From contig NZ_JAQTXM010000003.1 of assembly GCF_028688795.1 (NCBI RefSeq), forward strand, positions 175,762-239,761: a stretch of 64,000 nucleotides of DNA, read 5' to 3'. Source of the DNA: Rhodoferax sp. Lineage in GTDB: Bacteria; Pseudomonadota; Gammaproteobacteria; Burkholderiales; Burkholderiaceae_C. The notes beneath the pieces are model-generated. The model saw nothing but the letters and a program-made list of their open reading frames with translations, was not told the DNA's origin and did no database searches. Position numbers and translations under genes: made by a program. This document shows, piece after piece, positions 28,043 to 38,900 of this stretch (position 1 is its first letter; each line of letters opens with the position of its first letter).

Positions 28043-28918
28043 ATGTCTATTCGCCATCCCATCATTGCCATCACCGGCTCCAGCGGTGCCGGCACCACCT
28101 CGGTGACCCGCACATTTGAGAATATTTTTCGCCGTGAAAGCATCACCGCTGCCGTGATTGAGGGCGACAGTTTTCACCGCCATGACCGCAAGGCCATGAA
28201 GCTGAAGGCTGCCGAAGCCGAAGCTGCGGGCAACAAGAACTTCAGCCACTTTGGCCCTGAAAACAACCTGTTTCCTGAGCTGGAAGCCTTGTTTCGCGAC
28301 TACGCCGCCACCGGTGTGGGCAAGCGCCGCAAGTACCTGCACGACCCGGAAGAAGCCGCGCCCTACAAGCAAGACCCTGGCACCTTCACGCCTTGGGAAG
28401 ATGTGCCTGCCAACACCGACCTGTTGTTTTATGAAGGCCTGCACGGCGCCGTGGTGACGCCTGAGGTCAACATCGCCCAGCACCCTGACTTGCTGATTGG
28501 TGTGGTGCCGGTCATTAACCTGGAATGGATCCAAAAGCTCTACCGCGACAAAAAGCAGCGCGGCTACAGCACCGAAGCCGTTACCGACACCATCCTGCGC
28601 CGCATGCCCGACTACGTGAACTACATCTGCCCGCAGTTCATGCACACGCATGTGAACTTTCAGCGCGTGCCGATGGTCGACACCAGCAATCCGTTCATTG
28701 CCCGTGACATTCCGAGCGCCGACGAGAGCATGGTGGTGATCCGCTTCAGCAACCCCAAGGGCATTGATTTCCAGTACCTGCGCAGCATGATTGACGACAG
28801 TTTCATGAGCCGCGCCAACACCATCGTGGTGCCAGGCGGCAAAATGGAGCTTGCCATGCAACTCATCTTCACACCGTTTGTGTGGCGGATGATGGAGCGG
28901 CAAAAGAAAGCAAGCTGA
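28043..28918 (+). CDS. cbbP: Phosphoribulokinase (CbbP)
   Basis: Phosphorylates ribulose-5-phosphate to RuBP, the substrate of RuBisCO. This is the enzyme that, besides RuBisCO, is specific to the Calvin cycle. The P-loop reads ITGSSGAGTTSVTRTF, and the segment VIEGDSFHRHDRKAMK follows. The 291-residue length and these motifs fit the class I bacterial (octameric) enzyme, which in other bacteria is activated by NADH. An AGGAGA site lies upstream. A palindromic repeat of a second family separates it from tkt. Confidence 0.97.
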   Translation: MSIRHPIIAITGSSGAGTTSVTRTFENIFRRESITAAVIEGDSFHRHDRKAMKLKAAEAEAAGNKNFSHFGPENNLFPELEALFRDYAATGVGKRRKYLHDPEEAAPYKQDPGTFTPWEDVPANTDLLFYEGLHGAVVTPEVNIAQHPDLLIGVVPVINLEWIQKLYRDKKQRGYSTEAVTDTILRRMPDYVNYICPQFMHTHVNFQRVPMVDTSNPFIARDIPSADESMVVIRFSNPKGIDFQYLRSMIDDSFMSRANTIVVPGGKMELAMQLIFTPFVWRMMERQKKAS

Positions 28919-28925
28919 TATTTGT

Positions 28926-29000
28926 CCGTCATGGCGAGGAGCGTTAGCGACGCGGCAATCCAGGAAGTCATGGATTGCATCGCTTTGCTCGCAATGACGG
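28926..29000. repeat. GTCAT-GCGAGGAGCG type palindromic repeat between prk and tkt
   Basis: CCGTCATGGCGAGGAGCGTT leads into GCGACGCGGCAATCCA. After a short loop comes TGGATTGC, then GCTCGCAATGACGG. The two arms are near-perfect reverse complements (CCGTCAT-GCGAG against CTCGCAATGACGG, GCAATCCA against TGGATTGC). This matches a palindromic repeat I recall from many unrelated bacterial genomes. It is open in the tkt frame but lies upstream of the conserved start. Confidence 0.85.
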
Positions 29001-29029
29001 TGAAAAACCCCCATCTGGAAACCCACACC

Positions 29030-31111
29030 ATGAATAACCCAACCCCCGAATTCGCCAAACAAATGGCCAATGCCATCCGCATGCTGGCGGTTGACGCTGT
29101 TGAAAAGGCCAAATCCGGCCACCCCGGCGCGCCCATGGGCATGGCCGATATTGCCGAAGTGCTTTGGAACCGTCACCTGAGCCACAACCCGTCCAACCCG
29201 CATTGGGCCAACCGTGACCGCTTTGTGCTGAGCAACGGCCATGGCTCGATGCTGATTTACGCGTTGTTGCACCTCACCGGCTACGACCTGCCGATGGAAG
29301 AGCTTAAAAACTTCCGCCAGTTGCACAGCAAAACCGCTGGCCACCCTGAGTTTGGCATCACCCCCGGCGTGGAAACCACCACCGGCCCGCTGGGCCAGGG
29401 CATTACCAACGCGGTCGGCATGGCGCTGGCTGAAAAGCTGCTGGCGCAAGAATTCAACCGCGAGGACGAAGAGGTCAGCCACCACATCGTCGACCACTTC
29501 ACCTACACCTTCATGGGTGACGGTTGCCTGATGGAAGGCATCAGCCACGAAGCCTGCTCGCTCGCCGGCACGCTGCGCCTGTCCAAGCTGATTGGTTTTT
29601 ACGATGACAACGGCATCAGCATTGACGGCCACGTCGAAGGCTGGTTCACTGACGACACGCCCAAGCGTTTTGAGGCCTACGGCTGGAACGTGATTGCCGC
29701 CGTGGACGGGCACGACCCTGTGGCGCTGGACGCCGCCGTACACGCGGCCAAAGCGCAGGCCAAACTGCCGCATGGCAAACCCACCCTGATCTGCTGCAAA
29801 ACTGTCATTGGCATGGGCTCACCCAACAAGGCCGGCACGCACGATGTGCACGGTGCCGCCCTGGGCGCAGCTGAAGTGGCTGCCACCCGCGAAGCGCTGG
29901 GCTGGACATCGGCACCGTTCGAGATCCCGGCGGACATTGCCAACGCCTGGAATGCCGTGGCACGCGGTGCCGCAGTTGAAAGCCAGTGGAACACCCGGTT
30001 TGAGGCCTACCGCAGCCAGTACCCGCTGGAAGCCGCCGAGTTTGAGCGTCGCATGGCCGGTGACTTGCTGCCAAGTTATGCCGAAAAGCTACCTGCCGTG
30101 CTGGAAACCATTGCCGCCAACGCCACTGCTTTTGCGACCCGCAAATCCAGCCAGAATGCGCTGGACGCGATTGCTCCACTGGTGCCTGAATTCTTTGGCG
30201 GCAGTGCCGACCTGACCGGCTCCAACCTGACCAACTTCAAGGGTTGCGTGCGCGCTGGCCGTGACACCTGGGGCAACCACCTGAGCTATGGCGTGCGTGA
30301 ATTCGGCATGGCCGCCATCATGAACGGCATCGCGCTGCATGGCGGCTACATCCCTTACGGTGGCACCTTTTTGACCTTCAGCGATTACAGCCGCAACGCG
30401 ATTCGCATGGCTGCACTGATGAAAATCCGCGTCATTCATGTGTTCACCCATGACAGCATTGGCCTGGGCGAAGACGGCCCGACGCACCAGAGCGTGGAGC
30501 ACATCCCCAGCATGCGGATCATCCCCGGGCTGGATGTGTGGCGCCCGGCCGATGGCCTGGAAACTGCCGTGGCCTGGGCTTGTGCCGTGGAGCGCAAAGA
30601 TGGGCCGAGCGCGCTGTGTCTGTCGCGCCAAAACCTGCCGCGCCTGAGCGACATCGCGCAAGTTGAAAAAATCCGCAAGGGCGGCTACATCTTGTCAGAC
30701 ATGGAAGGCGCGCAAGCGGTCATTTTGTCCACGGGTTCCGAGCTGGAACTGGCCATGAAGGCGCAGGCCACCCTGGCCGCAGAAGGCATTGCGACCCGCG
30801 TGGTGTCTATGCCGTGCACCAATGTGTTTGACCGCCAGACCGAGGCGTATCAGGAAATGGTGTTGCCACTGAGCATGCCGACCGTGGCCATTGAAGCTGC
30901 GCACCCTGATTTCTGGCGCAAATATGTTGGCCGCACCGGTGTGGTGATCGGCATGCCTACGTTTGGCGAATCAGCCCCGGCACCCAAGTTGTACGCGCAC
31001 TTTGGCATCACGTCTGAGCGTGTGGTGGCGGCTGTGGAGGTGCTGGTTCACCGTGCGGCACACCGCCGTGCTGACGACTTGCCCGATACCGTGGTGCCTT
31101 CGAGCAACTGA
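29030..31111 (+). CDS. tkt: Transketolase (CbbT)
   Basis: A thiamine diphosphate enzyme that transfers two-carbon ketol units between sugar phosphates in the Calvin cycle and pentose phosphate pathway. It has 693 residues and complete family motifs: [36 protein letters not shown], the ThDP motif [13 protein letters not shown], and [17 protein letters not shown] in the pyrimidine domain. The open frame continues to 28922 through the upstream repeat, but the ATG at 29030 ([20 protein letters not shown]) fits the family. Confidence 0.97.
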   Translation: MNNPTPEFAKQMANAIRMLAVDAVEKAKSGHPGAPMGMADIAEVLWNRHLSHNPSNPHWANRDRFVLSNGHGSMLIYALLHLTGYDLPMEELKNFRQLHSKTAGHPEFGITPGVETTTGPLGQGITNAVGMALAEKLLAQEFNREDEEVSHHIVDHFTYTFMGDGCLMEGISHEACSLAGTLRLSKLIGFYDDNGISIDGHVEGWFTDDTPKRFEAYGWNVIAAVDGHDPVALDAAVHAAKAQAKLPHGKPTLICCKTVIGMGSPNKAGTHDVHGAALGAAEVAATREALGWTSAPFEIPADIANAWNAVARGAAVESQWNTRFEAYRSQYPLEAAEFERRMAGDLLPSYAEKLPAVLETIAANATAFATRKSSQNALDAIAPLVPEFFGGSADLTGSNLTNFKGCVRAGRDTWGNHLSYGVREFGMAAIMNGIALHGGYIPYGGTFLTFSDYSRNAIRMAALMKIRVIHVFTHDSIGLGEDGPTHQSVEHIPSMRIIPGLDVWRPADGLETAVAWACAVERKDGPSALCLSRQNLPRLSDIAQVEKIRKGGYILSDMEGAQAVILSTGSELELAMKAQATLAAEGIATRVVSMPCTNVFDRQTEAYQEMVLPLSMPTVAIEAAHPDFWRKYVGRTGVVIGMPTFGESAPAPKLYAHFGITSERVVAAVEVLVHRAAHRRADDLPDTVVPSSN

Positions 31112-31129
31112 ACCCGCGAGACCCGCAGC

Positions 31130-31787
31130 ATGCACACTTTTGACCTGGTCATGTTTGACCTGGATGGCACCTTGGTAGAGACCGCGCCCGAGATCATGGA
31201 CGCGGTGAATGACACCCTGAAGCAGTTCGATTTGCCGCTGGTGACGCAGCAGCAGGTGAACGACTGGATTGGCCACGGTACCAAGGAGCTCATGGTGCAG
31301 GCGCTGGCATCAGTCACAGAGGGCACGGTGGAATCCGTACGCGGCGGCGCCTTGCTGGCCAACATCATGCCGGTGTACGACAGCTTTTATCAGCAGCGTT
31401 GTGGCACCCGCAGCCATCTTTACCCGCATGTGCGCGAGACCTTGCAGGCCTTGCGTGCCCAGGGCGTCAAGCTGGCGGTGGTCACCAACAAGGAAGGCCG
31501 CTACACCCAGGTGGTAATGGATGTGCACAAGCTGGGCCCGATGTTTGACGCTGTGATCAGCGGCGACACTTTTCCCACCAAGAAGCCCACGCCGGTTGGG
31601 GTGTTGCATTGTCTGACCCAGTTTGGGGTGACCGCAGATCGCGCCCTGTTTGTCGGGGACTCCAGCATTGACGCCGCCACCGCCCGCAACGGCGGTGTGC
31701 CGGTGTGGCTGCTGCCCTACGGTTACAACATGGGTCAACCGATTGAGGCCTGCGCGCCAGACCGCGTGATCGCCGACTTTTCTTCAC

Positions 31788-31801
<14 letters not shown>
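31130..31801 (+). CDS. gph: Phosphoglycolate phosphatase (CbbZ)
   Basis: A HAD-family phosphatase that removes 2-phosphoglycolate, the product of RuBisCO oxygenation and of DNA repair. It has 223 residues, with motif I VMFDLDGTLVETAPEI, motif II around AVVTNKEGRYT, and motifs III/IV KKPTPVGVLHCL and ALFVGDSSIDAATA. It follows tkt by 18 bp. The final residues (LLNK) and the TAG stop are encoded by the start of a repeat copy. Confidence 0.93.
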
Positions 31802-32878
<1,077 letters not shown>

Positions 32879-32880
32879 TC

Positions 32881-34074
32881 ATGAAAGTTTTGCGTTTTGC
32901 TGATGTCATTGCCAGTGGTTTTGCCAAGGACAAGCGTGTGTTCATCCGCGCTGACCTGAACGTGCCGCAAGACAAAGAGGGCAATGTCACCGAAGACACG
33001 CGCATCCGTGCCAGCGTGCCTTGCATTCAGATGGCACTTGATGCCGGCGCTGCGGTCATGGTCACCAGCCATTTGGGTCGCCCCACCGAGGGCACTTTGA
33101 CCCCTGCTGACTCATTGGCCCCGGTCGCCAAGCGCCTGGGTGAGTTGCTGGGTCGTGACGTGCCTGTGATCGCCAATTGGGTTGACGGCGTCGATGTGAA
33201 GCCAGGCCAATTGGTGATGCTGGAAAACTGCCGCGTCAATGTCGGTGAGAAAAAGAATGCCCCTGAGTTGGCCAAAAAGCTCGCCGCCCTGTGCGATGTG
33301 TTTGTGCACGATGCCTTTGGCACCGCCCACCGGGCCGAGGGCACCACCTACGGCATTGCCCAGTACGCCCCGATTGCCTGCGCCGGCCCCTTGCTTGCGG
33401 CTGAAATTGACGCCATCAACCTGGCCCTGGCCAACCCCAAGCGCCCACTGGTGGCCATTGTGGCGGGCAGCAAAGTCAGCACCAAGCTCAGCATCCTGCA
33501 GGCCCTGGCCAAAAACGTCGACAACCTGATTGTGGGTGGCGGCATTGCCAACACCTTCATGCTGGCTGCGGGCCTCAATATTGGCAAGAGCCTGGCCGAA
33601 CCCACCCTGATTGGCGAAGCCACTGCGGTGATCGCCGCCATGAAAGCACGCGGCGCTGAAGTGCCGATTCCGACCGACGTGGTCACCGCCAAAACCTTTG
33701 CGGCAGACGCCGTGGCGACCGTCAAGGCCGCCACTGACGTGGCCGACGATGACCTGATTCTGGACATTGGCCCAGTGACGGCTGCCAAGCTGGCCGAACA
33801 GCTCAAAGGCGCTGGCACCATTGTCTGGAACGGCCCGGTGGGGGTGTTCGAGTTTGCCGCGTTTGAGAACGGCACCAAGGTGATCGCGCATGCGATTGCC
33901 GAGTCGCAAGCCTTCTCAATCGCCGGTGGTGGCGACACGCTGGCAGCCATCGCCAAGTACGGCATCGAAAAAGACATTGGCTACATCTCGACCGGTGGCG
34001 GTGCGTTCCTGGAAGTGCTGGAAGGCAAAACCCTGCCGGCCTTCGAGATTTTGCAAAAGCGCGCTGAAGGCTAA
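32881..34074 (+). CDS. pgk: Phosphoglycerate kinase (CbbK)
   Basis: ATP-dependent phosphorylation of 3-phosphoglycerate, the first reductive-phase step after carboxylation. It has 397 residues. Substrate-binding motifs are [11 protein letters not shown] and [10 protein letters not shown], with [13 protein letters not shown], and the nucleotide-binding [13 protein letters not shown] near the C-terminus. The frame is open upstream to 32815 inside gap, but the ATG at 32881 fits the family and gives a two-base spacing. Confidence 0.97.
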   Translation: MKVLRFADVIASGFAKDKRVFIRADLNVPQDKEGNVTEDTRIRASVPCIQMALDAGAAVMVTSHLGRPTEGTLTPADSLAPVAKRLGELLGRDVPVIANWVDGVDVKPGQLVMLENCRVNVGEKKNAPELAKKLAALCDVFVHDAFGTAHRAEGTTYGIAQYAPIACAGPLLAAEIDAINLALANPKRPLVAIVAGSKVSTKLSILQALAKNVDNLIVGGGIANTFMLAAGLNIGKSLAEPTLIGEATAVIAAMKARGAEVPIPTDVVTAKTFAADAVATVKAATDVADDDLILDIGPVTAAKLAEQLKGAGTIVWNGPVGVFEFAAFENGTKVIAHAIAESQAFSIAGGGDTLAAIAKYGIEKDIGYISTGGGAFLEVLEGKTLPAFEILQKRAEG

Positions 34075-34082
34075 ACACTCTC

Positions 34083-34140
34083 TTATTCATAGCTACTCAC
34101 GCATTATTAGCGTGGGCTAGAGCCCTTTTTTTCTTAAAAT
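34083..34140 (-). repeat. Dispersed palindromic repeat, copy I (reverse), between pgk and fba
   Basis: TCATAGCTACTCACGCATTA is followed by TTAGCGTGGGCTAGAGCCCT. Relative to other copies the centre has become a perfect CACGC/GCGTG hairpin, and the right side ends in a T-run. Confidence 0.75.
34098..34132 (+). terminator. Hairpin plus T-run between pgk and fba (possible attenuator)
   Basis: CACGC-ATTATTA-GCGTG is followed directly by GGGCTAGAGCCC and seven T residues. It resembles a weak intrinsic terminator inside the cbb operon, formed from repeat copy I. Read-through would set the fba level. No separate fba promoter is obvious. Confidence 0.45.
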
Positions 34141-34155
34141 CACCAGGAGACAGAC

Positions 34156-35193
34156 ATGGCCTTCGTATCCCTTCGTCAAATGCTTGACCACGCCGCTGAA
34201 AACAACTACGGCGTGCCCGCGTTCAACGTCAACAACCTTGAGCAAATCATTGCCATCATGGAAGCCGCGCAAGAGACCAATAGCCCGGTCATTTTGCAAG
34301 CCTCTGCCGGTGCCCGCAAATACGCCGGTGAGGCCTACCTGCGCCACATGATGTTGGCCGCAGTCGAATCCCACCCCGACATTCCGGTGGTGGTGCACCA
34401 GGACCACGGCACATCTGCCGCCGTTTGCCAGCAGTCGATTCGCTCAGGCTTCACCAGCGTGATGATGGACGGCTCGCTCATGAGCGACGGCAAAACGCCT
34501 TCCAGCTACGAGTACAACGTCGACATCACCCGCCTGGTGTGCCAGATGTCGCACCCGATTGGTGTGTCAGTGGAAGGTGAGTTGGGTTGCTTAGGATCAC
34601 TGGAAACCGGCGATGCAGGTGAAGAAGACGGCATTGGTGCCGAAGGCAAACTCAGCCACGACCAGATGCTGACCGACCCGGTGCAGGCCAAAGACTTCGT
34701 CGAAAAAACCGGTGTTGATGCCTTGGCCATTGCCATTGGCACCAGCCACGGCGCGTACAAGTTCACCCGTAAGCCCACAGGCGACATCCTGGCGATCGAC
34801 CGCATTGCCGCCATCCACGCGCAAATTCCCAACACCCATCTGGTGATGCACGGCTCCAGCAGCGTGCCACAAGAGTGGCTGGCCATCATTCGCCAATACG
34901 GTGGCGACATCAAGGAAACCTATGGCGTGCCGGTGGAAGAAATCCAGCGCGGCATTCAAAGCGGTGTGCGCAAGATCAACATCGACACCGACATCCGCCT
35001 GGCCATGACCGGCGCCATGCGCCAGCTGTTTGCCCAGCAACCCAGCGAGTTTGACCCGCGCAAGGCGCTGATTGCTGCCAAAAACGCGGCACGCGGCATT
35101 GTCAAGGCGCGTTTTGAAGCCTTTGGCTGCGCTGGCATGGGCAGCAAGATCAAGCCCATCAGCTTGGAGGCGATGGCCAAACGCTACGTTTGA
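34156..35193 (+). CDS. fba: Class II fructose-bisphosphate aldolase, Calvin-cycle subtype (CbbA)
   Basis: A metal-dependent aldolase that condenses DHAP with glyceraldehyde-3-phosphate (and erythrose-4-phosphate in the Calvin cycle). It has 345 residues. The Zn site is visible in [14 protein letters not shown], with [36 protein letters not shown], and [10 protein letters not shown]. It is the last gene of the cbb cluster. AGGAGA precedes the ATG, and a strong terminator follows the stop. Confidence 0.97.
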   Translation: MAFVSLRQMLDHAAENNYGVPAFNVNNLEQIIAIMEAAQETNSPVILQASAGARKYAGEAYLRHMMLAAVESHPDIPVVVHQDHGTSAAVCQQSIRSGFTSVMMDGSLMSDGKTPSSYEYNVDITRLVCQMSHPIGVSVEGELGCLGSLETGDAGEEDGIGAEGKLSHDQMLTDPVQAKDFVEKTGVDALAIAIGTSHGAYKFTRKPTGDILAIDRIAAIHAQIPNTHLVMHGSSSVPQEWLAIIRQYGGDIKETYGVPVEEIQRGIQSGVRKINIDTDIRLAMTGAMRQLFAQQPSEFDPRKALIAAKNAARGIVKARFEAFGCAGMGSKIKPISLEAMAKRYV

Positions 35194-35226
35194 GTGGGCT
35201 GATTGTTGACGCGGCTGCTACGCAGC

Positions 35227-35260
35227 AAAAAAAGGGGCAGATTCATCTGCCCCTTTTTTT
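35227..35260 (+). terminator. Rho-independent terminator of the cbb operon
   Basis: A perfect 9 bp stem, GGGGCAGAT/ATCTGCCCC, with a two-base loop, flanked by seven A on the left and seven T on the right. It lies 34 bp after the fba stop and could work in both directions. Confidence 0.92.
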
Positions 35261-35355
35261 GTGCCGTGCGGTATTCAACGGGTAGCACATGGGTGGGTCA
35301 TTCCGGTCCCGTAAACTAGCCAGCAGCCAAACAACATCAAATCTGTGGAGTACAC

Positions 35356-35667
35356 ATGTTCAATCGCATAGACCCTGCAAATTTGCCTTTGGGCGAACAG
35401 GCTGAAGATGCCGAGATACAAGTTGCTTTTTCACATACAAGTGATCAAGCCCTTGAACAGTCGCCTGCGCCTATGCATGCCGTTGAAGTGCTTGAAGTCG
35501 ATGACGACACCGCCTGGGCCCTGTGGGAAGACTCAGTGGCTTTTCAAGACAGTCTGTTTGCCCCTGCTGCAGAATTTGGCACCACTTTGCAAACGCGGCT
35601 GGATCTGCCCGAAGGTTCGGCAGAATTTGTTGATGCCTTCGCATCAGTGCACAAAAAATCACGTTAA
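35356..35667 (+). CDS. Orphan acidic protein of unknown function
   Basis: A 103-residue, strongly acidic, soluble-looking protein (MFNRIDPANLPLGEQAEDAE at the N-terminus). It has no signal peptide, membrane segment, Cys or repeated motif. Middle and C-terminal parts carry AWALWEDSVAFQDSLF and LDLPEGSAEFVDAFASVHKK. I do not recognise a family. It stands alone between the cbb terminator and tRNA-Arg, with its own presumed promoter in the 95 bp upstream and the sequence TGTGGAG just before the ATG. Ordinary codon use for this window supports a real gene, but only moderately. Confidence 0.6.
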   Translation: MFNRIDPANLPLGEQAEDAEIQVAFSHTSDQALEQSPAPMHAVEVLEVDDDTAWALWEDSVAFQDSLFAPAAEFGTTLQTRLDLPEGSAEFVDAFASVHKKSR

Positions 35668-35738
35668 GGCTTGGTACCACCAAATGCCAAAAAAAGTACC
35701 AGCAAAGGCATGATCCGACCTGAAGCTAAATGAGGTAA

Positions 35739-35773
35739 TAAAAAACCGCTCCCCGGTGAAGAGGGCGGGTTTT
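35739..35773 (-). terminator. Probable terminator of tRNA-Arg
   Basis: On the minus strand AAACCCGCCCTC, a loop and GGGAGCGGTTTTTTATT form a stem with one bulge and a T-run, 33 bp after the 3' end of tRNA-Arg. It may also end the convergent orphan gene. Confidence 0.6.
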
Positions 35774-35805
35774 GAGGTGTTTTGAGACGGTGTGAAACCG
35801 TTAAA

Positions 35806-35880
35806 TGGTCCCGCTGACAGGAATCGAACCTGTATCTAGCACTTAGGAGGCACTCGTTCTATCCATTGAACTACAGCGGG
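35806..35880 (-). tRNA. tRNA-Arg (anticodon CCT)
   Basis: A 75 nt cloverleaf on the minus strand. The acceptor stem CCCGCTG pairs with CAGCGGG, the D-arm contains GTTCAATGGATAGAAC, the anticodon loop is CTCCTAA (anticodon CCT, reading AGG), the T-arm contains GTTCGATTC, and the 3' CCA is encoded. Confidence 0.96.
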
Positions 35881-35889
35881 ATTGCAGCG

Positions 35890-35918
35890 ATTGTAAAAGG
35901 TCGCAGATCAGCGCCTAA
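35890..35918 (-). promoter_or_regulatory. Candidate tRNA-Arg promoter
   Basis: On the minus strand TTAGGC and TACAAT are separated by 17 bp. The -10 hexamer ends 9 bp before the mature tRNA. The -35 abuts the tamB stop codon, so the promoter fits exactly in the gap. Confidence 0.5.
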
Positions 35919-38900
35919 TCAGTCGTAGCGCAATGTCCAGATCAGGTCGATGGCACTCTGTTCGCCGGTTTGCGCGCGCAGTGTCAGGCGTTTGGACAGG
36001 TCATAAAAAATGGTGAAAACGCCCATGGTACCGGCCAAGCCGCTCTCGTAAGCCACATAGAAATCATTGCTCAGGCGCTTGCCCAAGGTCACCGTGGCCC
36101 CGCTTGCAGTGTTGTCTGAACTGCCGCGAAAGCTCAGCTCATCCAGACCCAGTGCCTGGGTCAGGCTGGCGCTGGGCCCTTGGCCATTGCCTCCGAGCAG
36201 GGCCAGTGCAGCTTGCTGCAGTAAGGCGGCTTCGCCACCACTGCCGCTGGCTGAGCGACCCAGCACCAGCCAGGCCAGTTTTTCAGCTTCTGGCAGTTCG
36301 GGGTCGGCGTACAGGCGCACGACTGGCGATAAGGCTGTGCCCAGCACTTGCACCCCCACGCGTTGGCTCAACTTGGGACGAATCGCCAGGATGTCGAGCG
36401 CCGGGTTGTCCACTGGGCCGAAGAAACGCAGCACACCTTGCTCAATGTCCAGGCGCTGGCCGTAGGCCTGGTAGGTGCCACGCACGGTGCGCACAGAGCC
36501 GGTCAGCGTGGGGGCGGCGTTGCCAATGGCACGCAATTCAAGATTACCGGCCAGTCGGGTATCCAGGCCGCGTCCACGCATCGAGAAGTCCGGGCCCAGG
36601 TCAAGGGTGACTTGCACGTCGGGGCTGATGGTATTCACCGGACGCTTGGACGCTGGGTTAAGCACTGGCGCGTTGCGCTTGGCCAAGGCCTCTTGAGCTG
36701 CTTGCGCGGCAGAGGGGCGCACCACCACGTCGTCACCCAGCGTGGGGGCACTTTCGCTGGGCAGGGTGATCAGGGCTTGGTCGGCACTTAGCTTGCCACG
36801 TAGTACCAGGCGGGTGTCTTTGAGTTGCGCTGTCAGACGGCCCGAGACGGTGATGCGCCGGTCAGAACGGGTGCTCAGGCGCAGTGCTTTGGCGTTGGCT
36901 TCCAGCGAGATGGCCACGCGCTGCGCCAGCGGGGCATCCGGTTTGCCCGCAGGCAGCCACTGCGCTGTGCCGGTGACTTTGACCGTGCCGCCTGCCGTAC
37001 CGCCAGCGCCAAACAAGGTGAAGTCGTCGATGGTGAGTTGTTGGCCTTCCAGTCGAGCGGTCAGGGAGCCTTGCTGAAAATCAATGCCGTCTGCCACCGA
37101 GCGCACCGCCAGGTCTTGCGCCCGCAGCGTGCCCAGCCAGTGGGGTTGCTTGCGCGTGCCCGTGAGGGTGGCATTGGCGTCCAGTGTGCCGCGCAAGCGC
37201 CAGCCCGGCGGCGCCAGCATCGACCAGGCATCCACGGGAGGTAGTTGCATTTGCAGGCTGCCGCCCAGCGGTGCATCGTCGGCCCATTGCAGGCCTTGGG
37301 CCAAATCAAGACGGGTGCTGAAGGCCATCAGCGCTTTGCCGGCACGCTCGCTGTCCCAGCGCAGGCTGCCAGACAGTTGTCCGCCATCCAGGTTGACGTT
37401 GAGCCGGGCTTCTTGCATGTTGGCAGGCAAGGCCCGCTGGCGGCTGGCATCCGTACTCAGGCGCAGGTCGCCCGAGCTGCGCTCCAGCAGGGCGCTCAGG
37501 TGTAAGGTGTCGGTGTGTTTGGCATCCCAGTTGCCAGCCAGGAGCACGTCGCTGCTCAGCCCTAGTTCGGTCATGCTTTTGTTGCTGAGCGCATCCAGCC
37601 AGGCCAGCGGCAGGCGGCTGATTTGCCCCTGGCTTTGCCAAAGTGCCTTGGGTTGTGTAGGCGTACCTGCTGAACCACGCTGTTGGGACCAGCGCGCCGG
37701 CTGCCAGCTTAAGCTCGCCACACCAGGCAAGGGGCCGGTGAGTTGTGCGCTGCTACCGCTCACGGTAAGTGTTTGGGTTAAGTTGTTTTGACGCCAGTCA
37801 AGGGCGACAGGAGCGTTTGCTGGCTGGGTCAGCTGCAATGACCAGCTACCGGGCTGCGCACTGTCTTGTGTGCTGAGCTTGAGCTGGTTCAAGGCCGCTT
37901 GCCAATGGTTGGCGTCCAGCTGGCTAGCGCTGAGTTGCGTCTGCCAATCGATCTGCCGTGTGCCCGTTTTGGCATGACCTTGGGCGCGCAATTGCAGCGC
38001 CGCCAGGGTGCCGGACAGGTCGACTTGCAGGTCATTGAAGTGCCAGCTTGTTGACTGGGGTGGGGTTGAAGTTGAAGCGGAAGTTGCAGTCGGTCGGCTG
38101 GTCCAGTCGAGTTTGGGGGCACGCAGCGCGGCGTCGATTTTCAAGCCAATGGCCTGGGCTTGCCAACCGCCTTGCCAGGTGGTCTTGAGTTCGGCTGCGC
38201 CTTCCAGGCTGGTTTGTCGCAAGGTGTTGGCCACGGCAGGGAATCGGCTGAGCCAACGGGTTGCCCGGGCAGCATCGGTCACGCTCACTGTCAGGTTGCC
38301 CTGGCCTGTCGCGCTGGACAAATTGCCATCCAGTGTGCTGTCCAAGCCAGGCAGGTTGAGCGTTGCCTGGCCTTTTGCGGCTTGGGTGACAGTGTGGTAT
38401 TGCAGGTTTTGACCAACAAGGCGGGCGTCTTGTGCGTCGATGTGCAAGGTGTTCAGGCTGAGCAGCGGGCTTGCCCACAGACCGTCGGCTTGCAGGCTTT
38501 GCAGCTGAATGGCCTGAAAATGATCGATGGGCTGGTTTGGTTTGGCTGGGCTTGAATTTGACGGGCTTGCTTTGGCTAATCGTGGTTTGCCTGCATCGGA
38601 TTGAATCCGGGCAGCAAAGCCGATGCCACTGGATGTTTGTCGGACTTGCACGCTGCCACTCATGGATGCGTTGGCCACGCGCGAGTCGATACCGGCCGGG
38701 TTGACACCTTGCAGGCTGGCCTCGCCTTGCCAAAGTCCCGCGTTGAACTGGCCCGTGCCGGTGACCGTGCCGCCAGCACCGGTGGCGCTCAGCGCCTGCA
38801 GCGCCCACTGCCCCTGCACAAAGTTGACGGTGGCACGCAAGCTGGCCAGCGGCAGGTGTTGCTGGTTCCAGGGTCCGGGCAGGTCGTTGGTCAGCAAGAC

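Noticed and set aside
28922..29029. An N-terminal extension of transketolase through the palindromic repeat
   Set aside because: The repeat is non-coding elsewhere, and the conserved transketolase N-terminus starts at 29030.
28010..29773. A 587-codon open frame on the minus strand opposite prk and tkt
   Set aside because: It is His/Gly/Val-rich shadow translation running through two well-supported genes and a repeat; no domain is recognisable.
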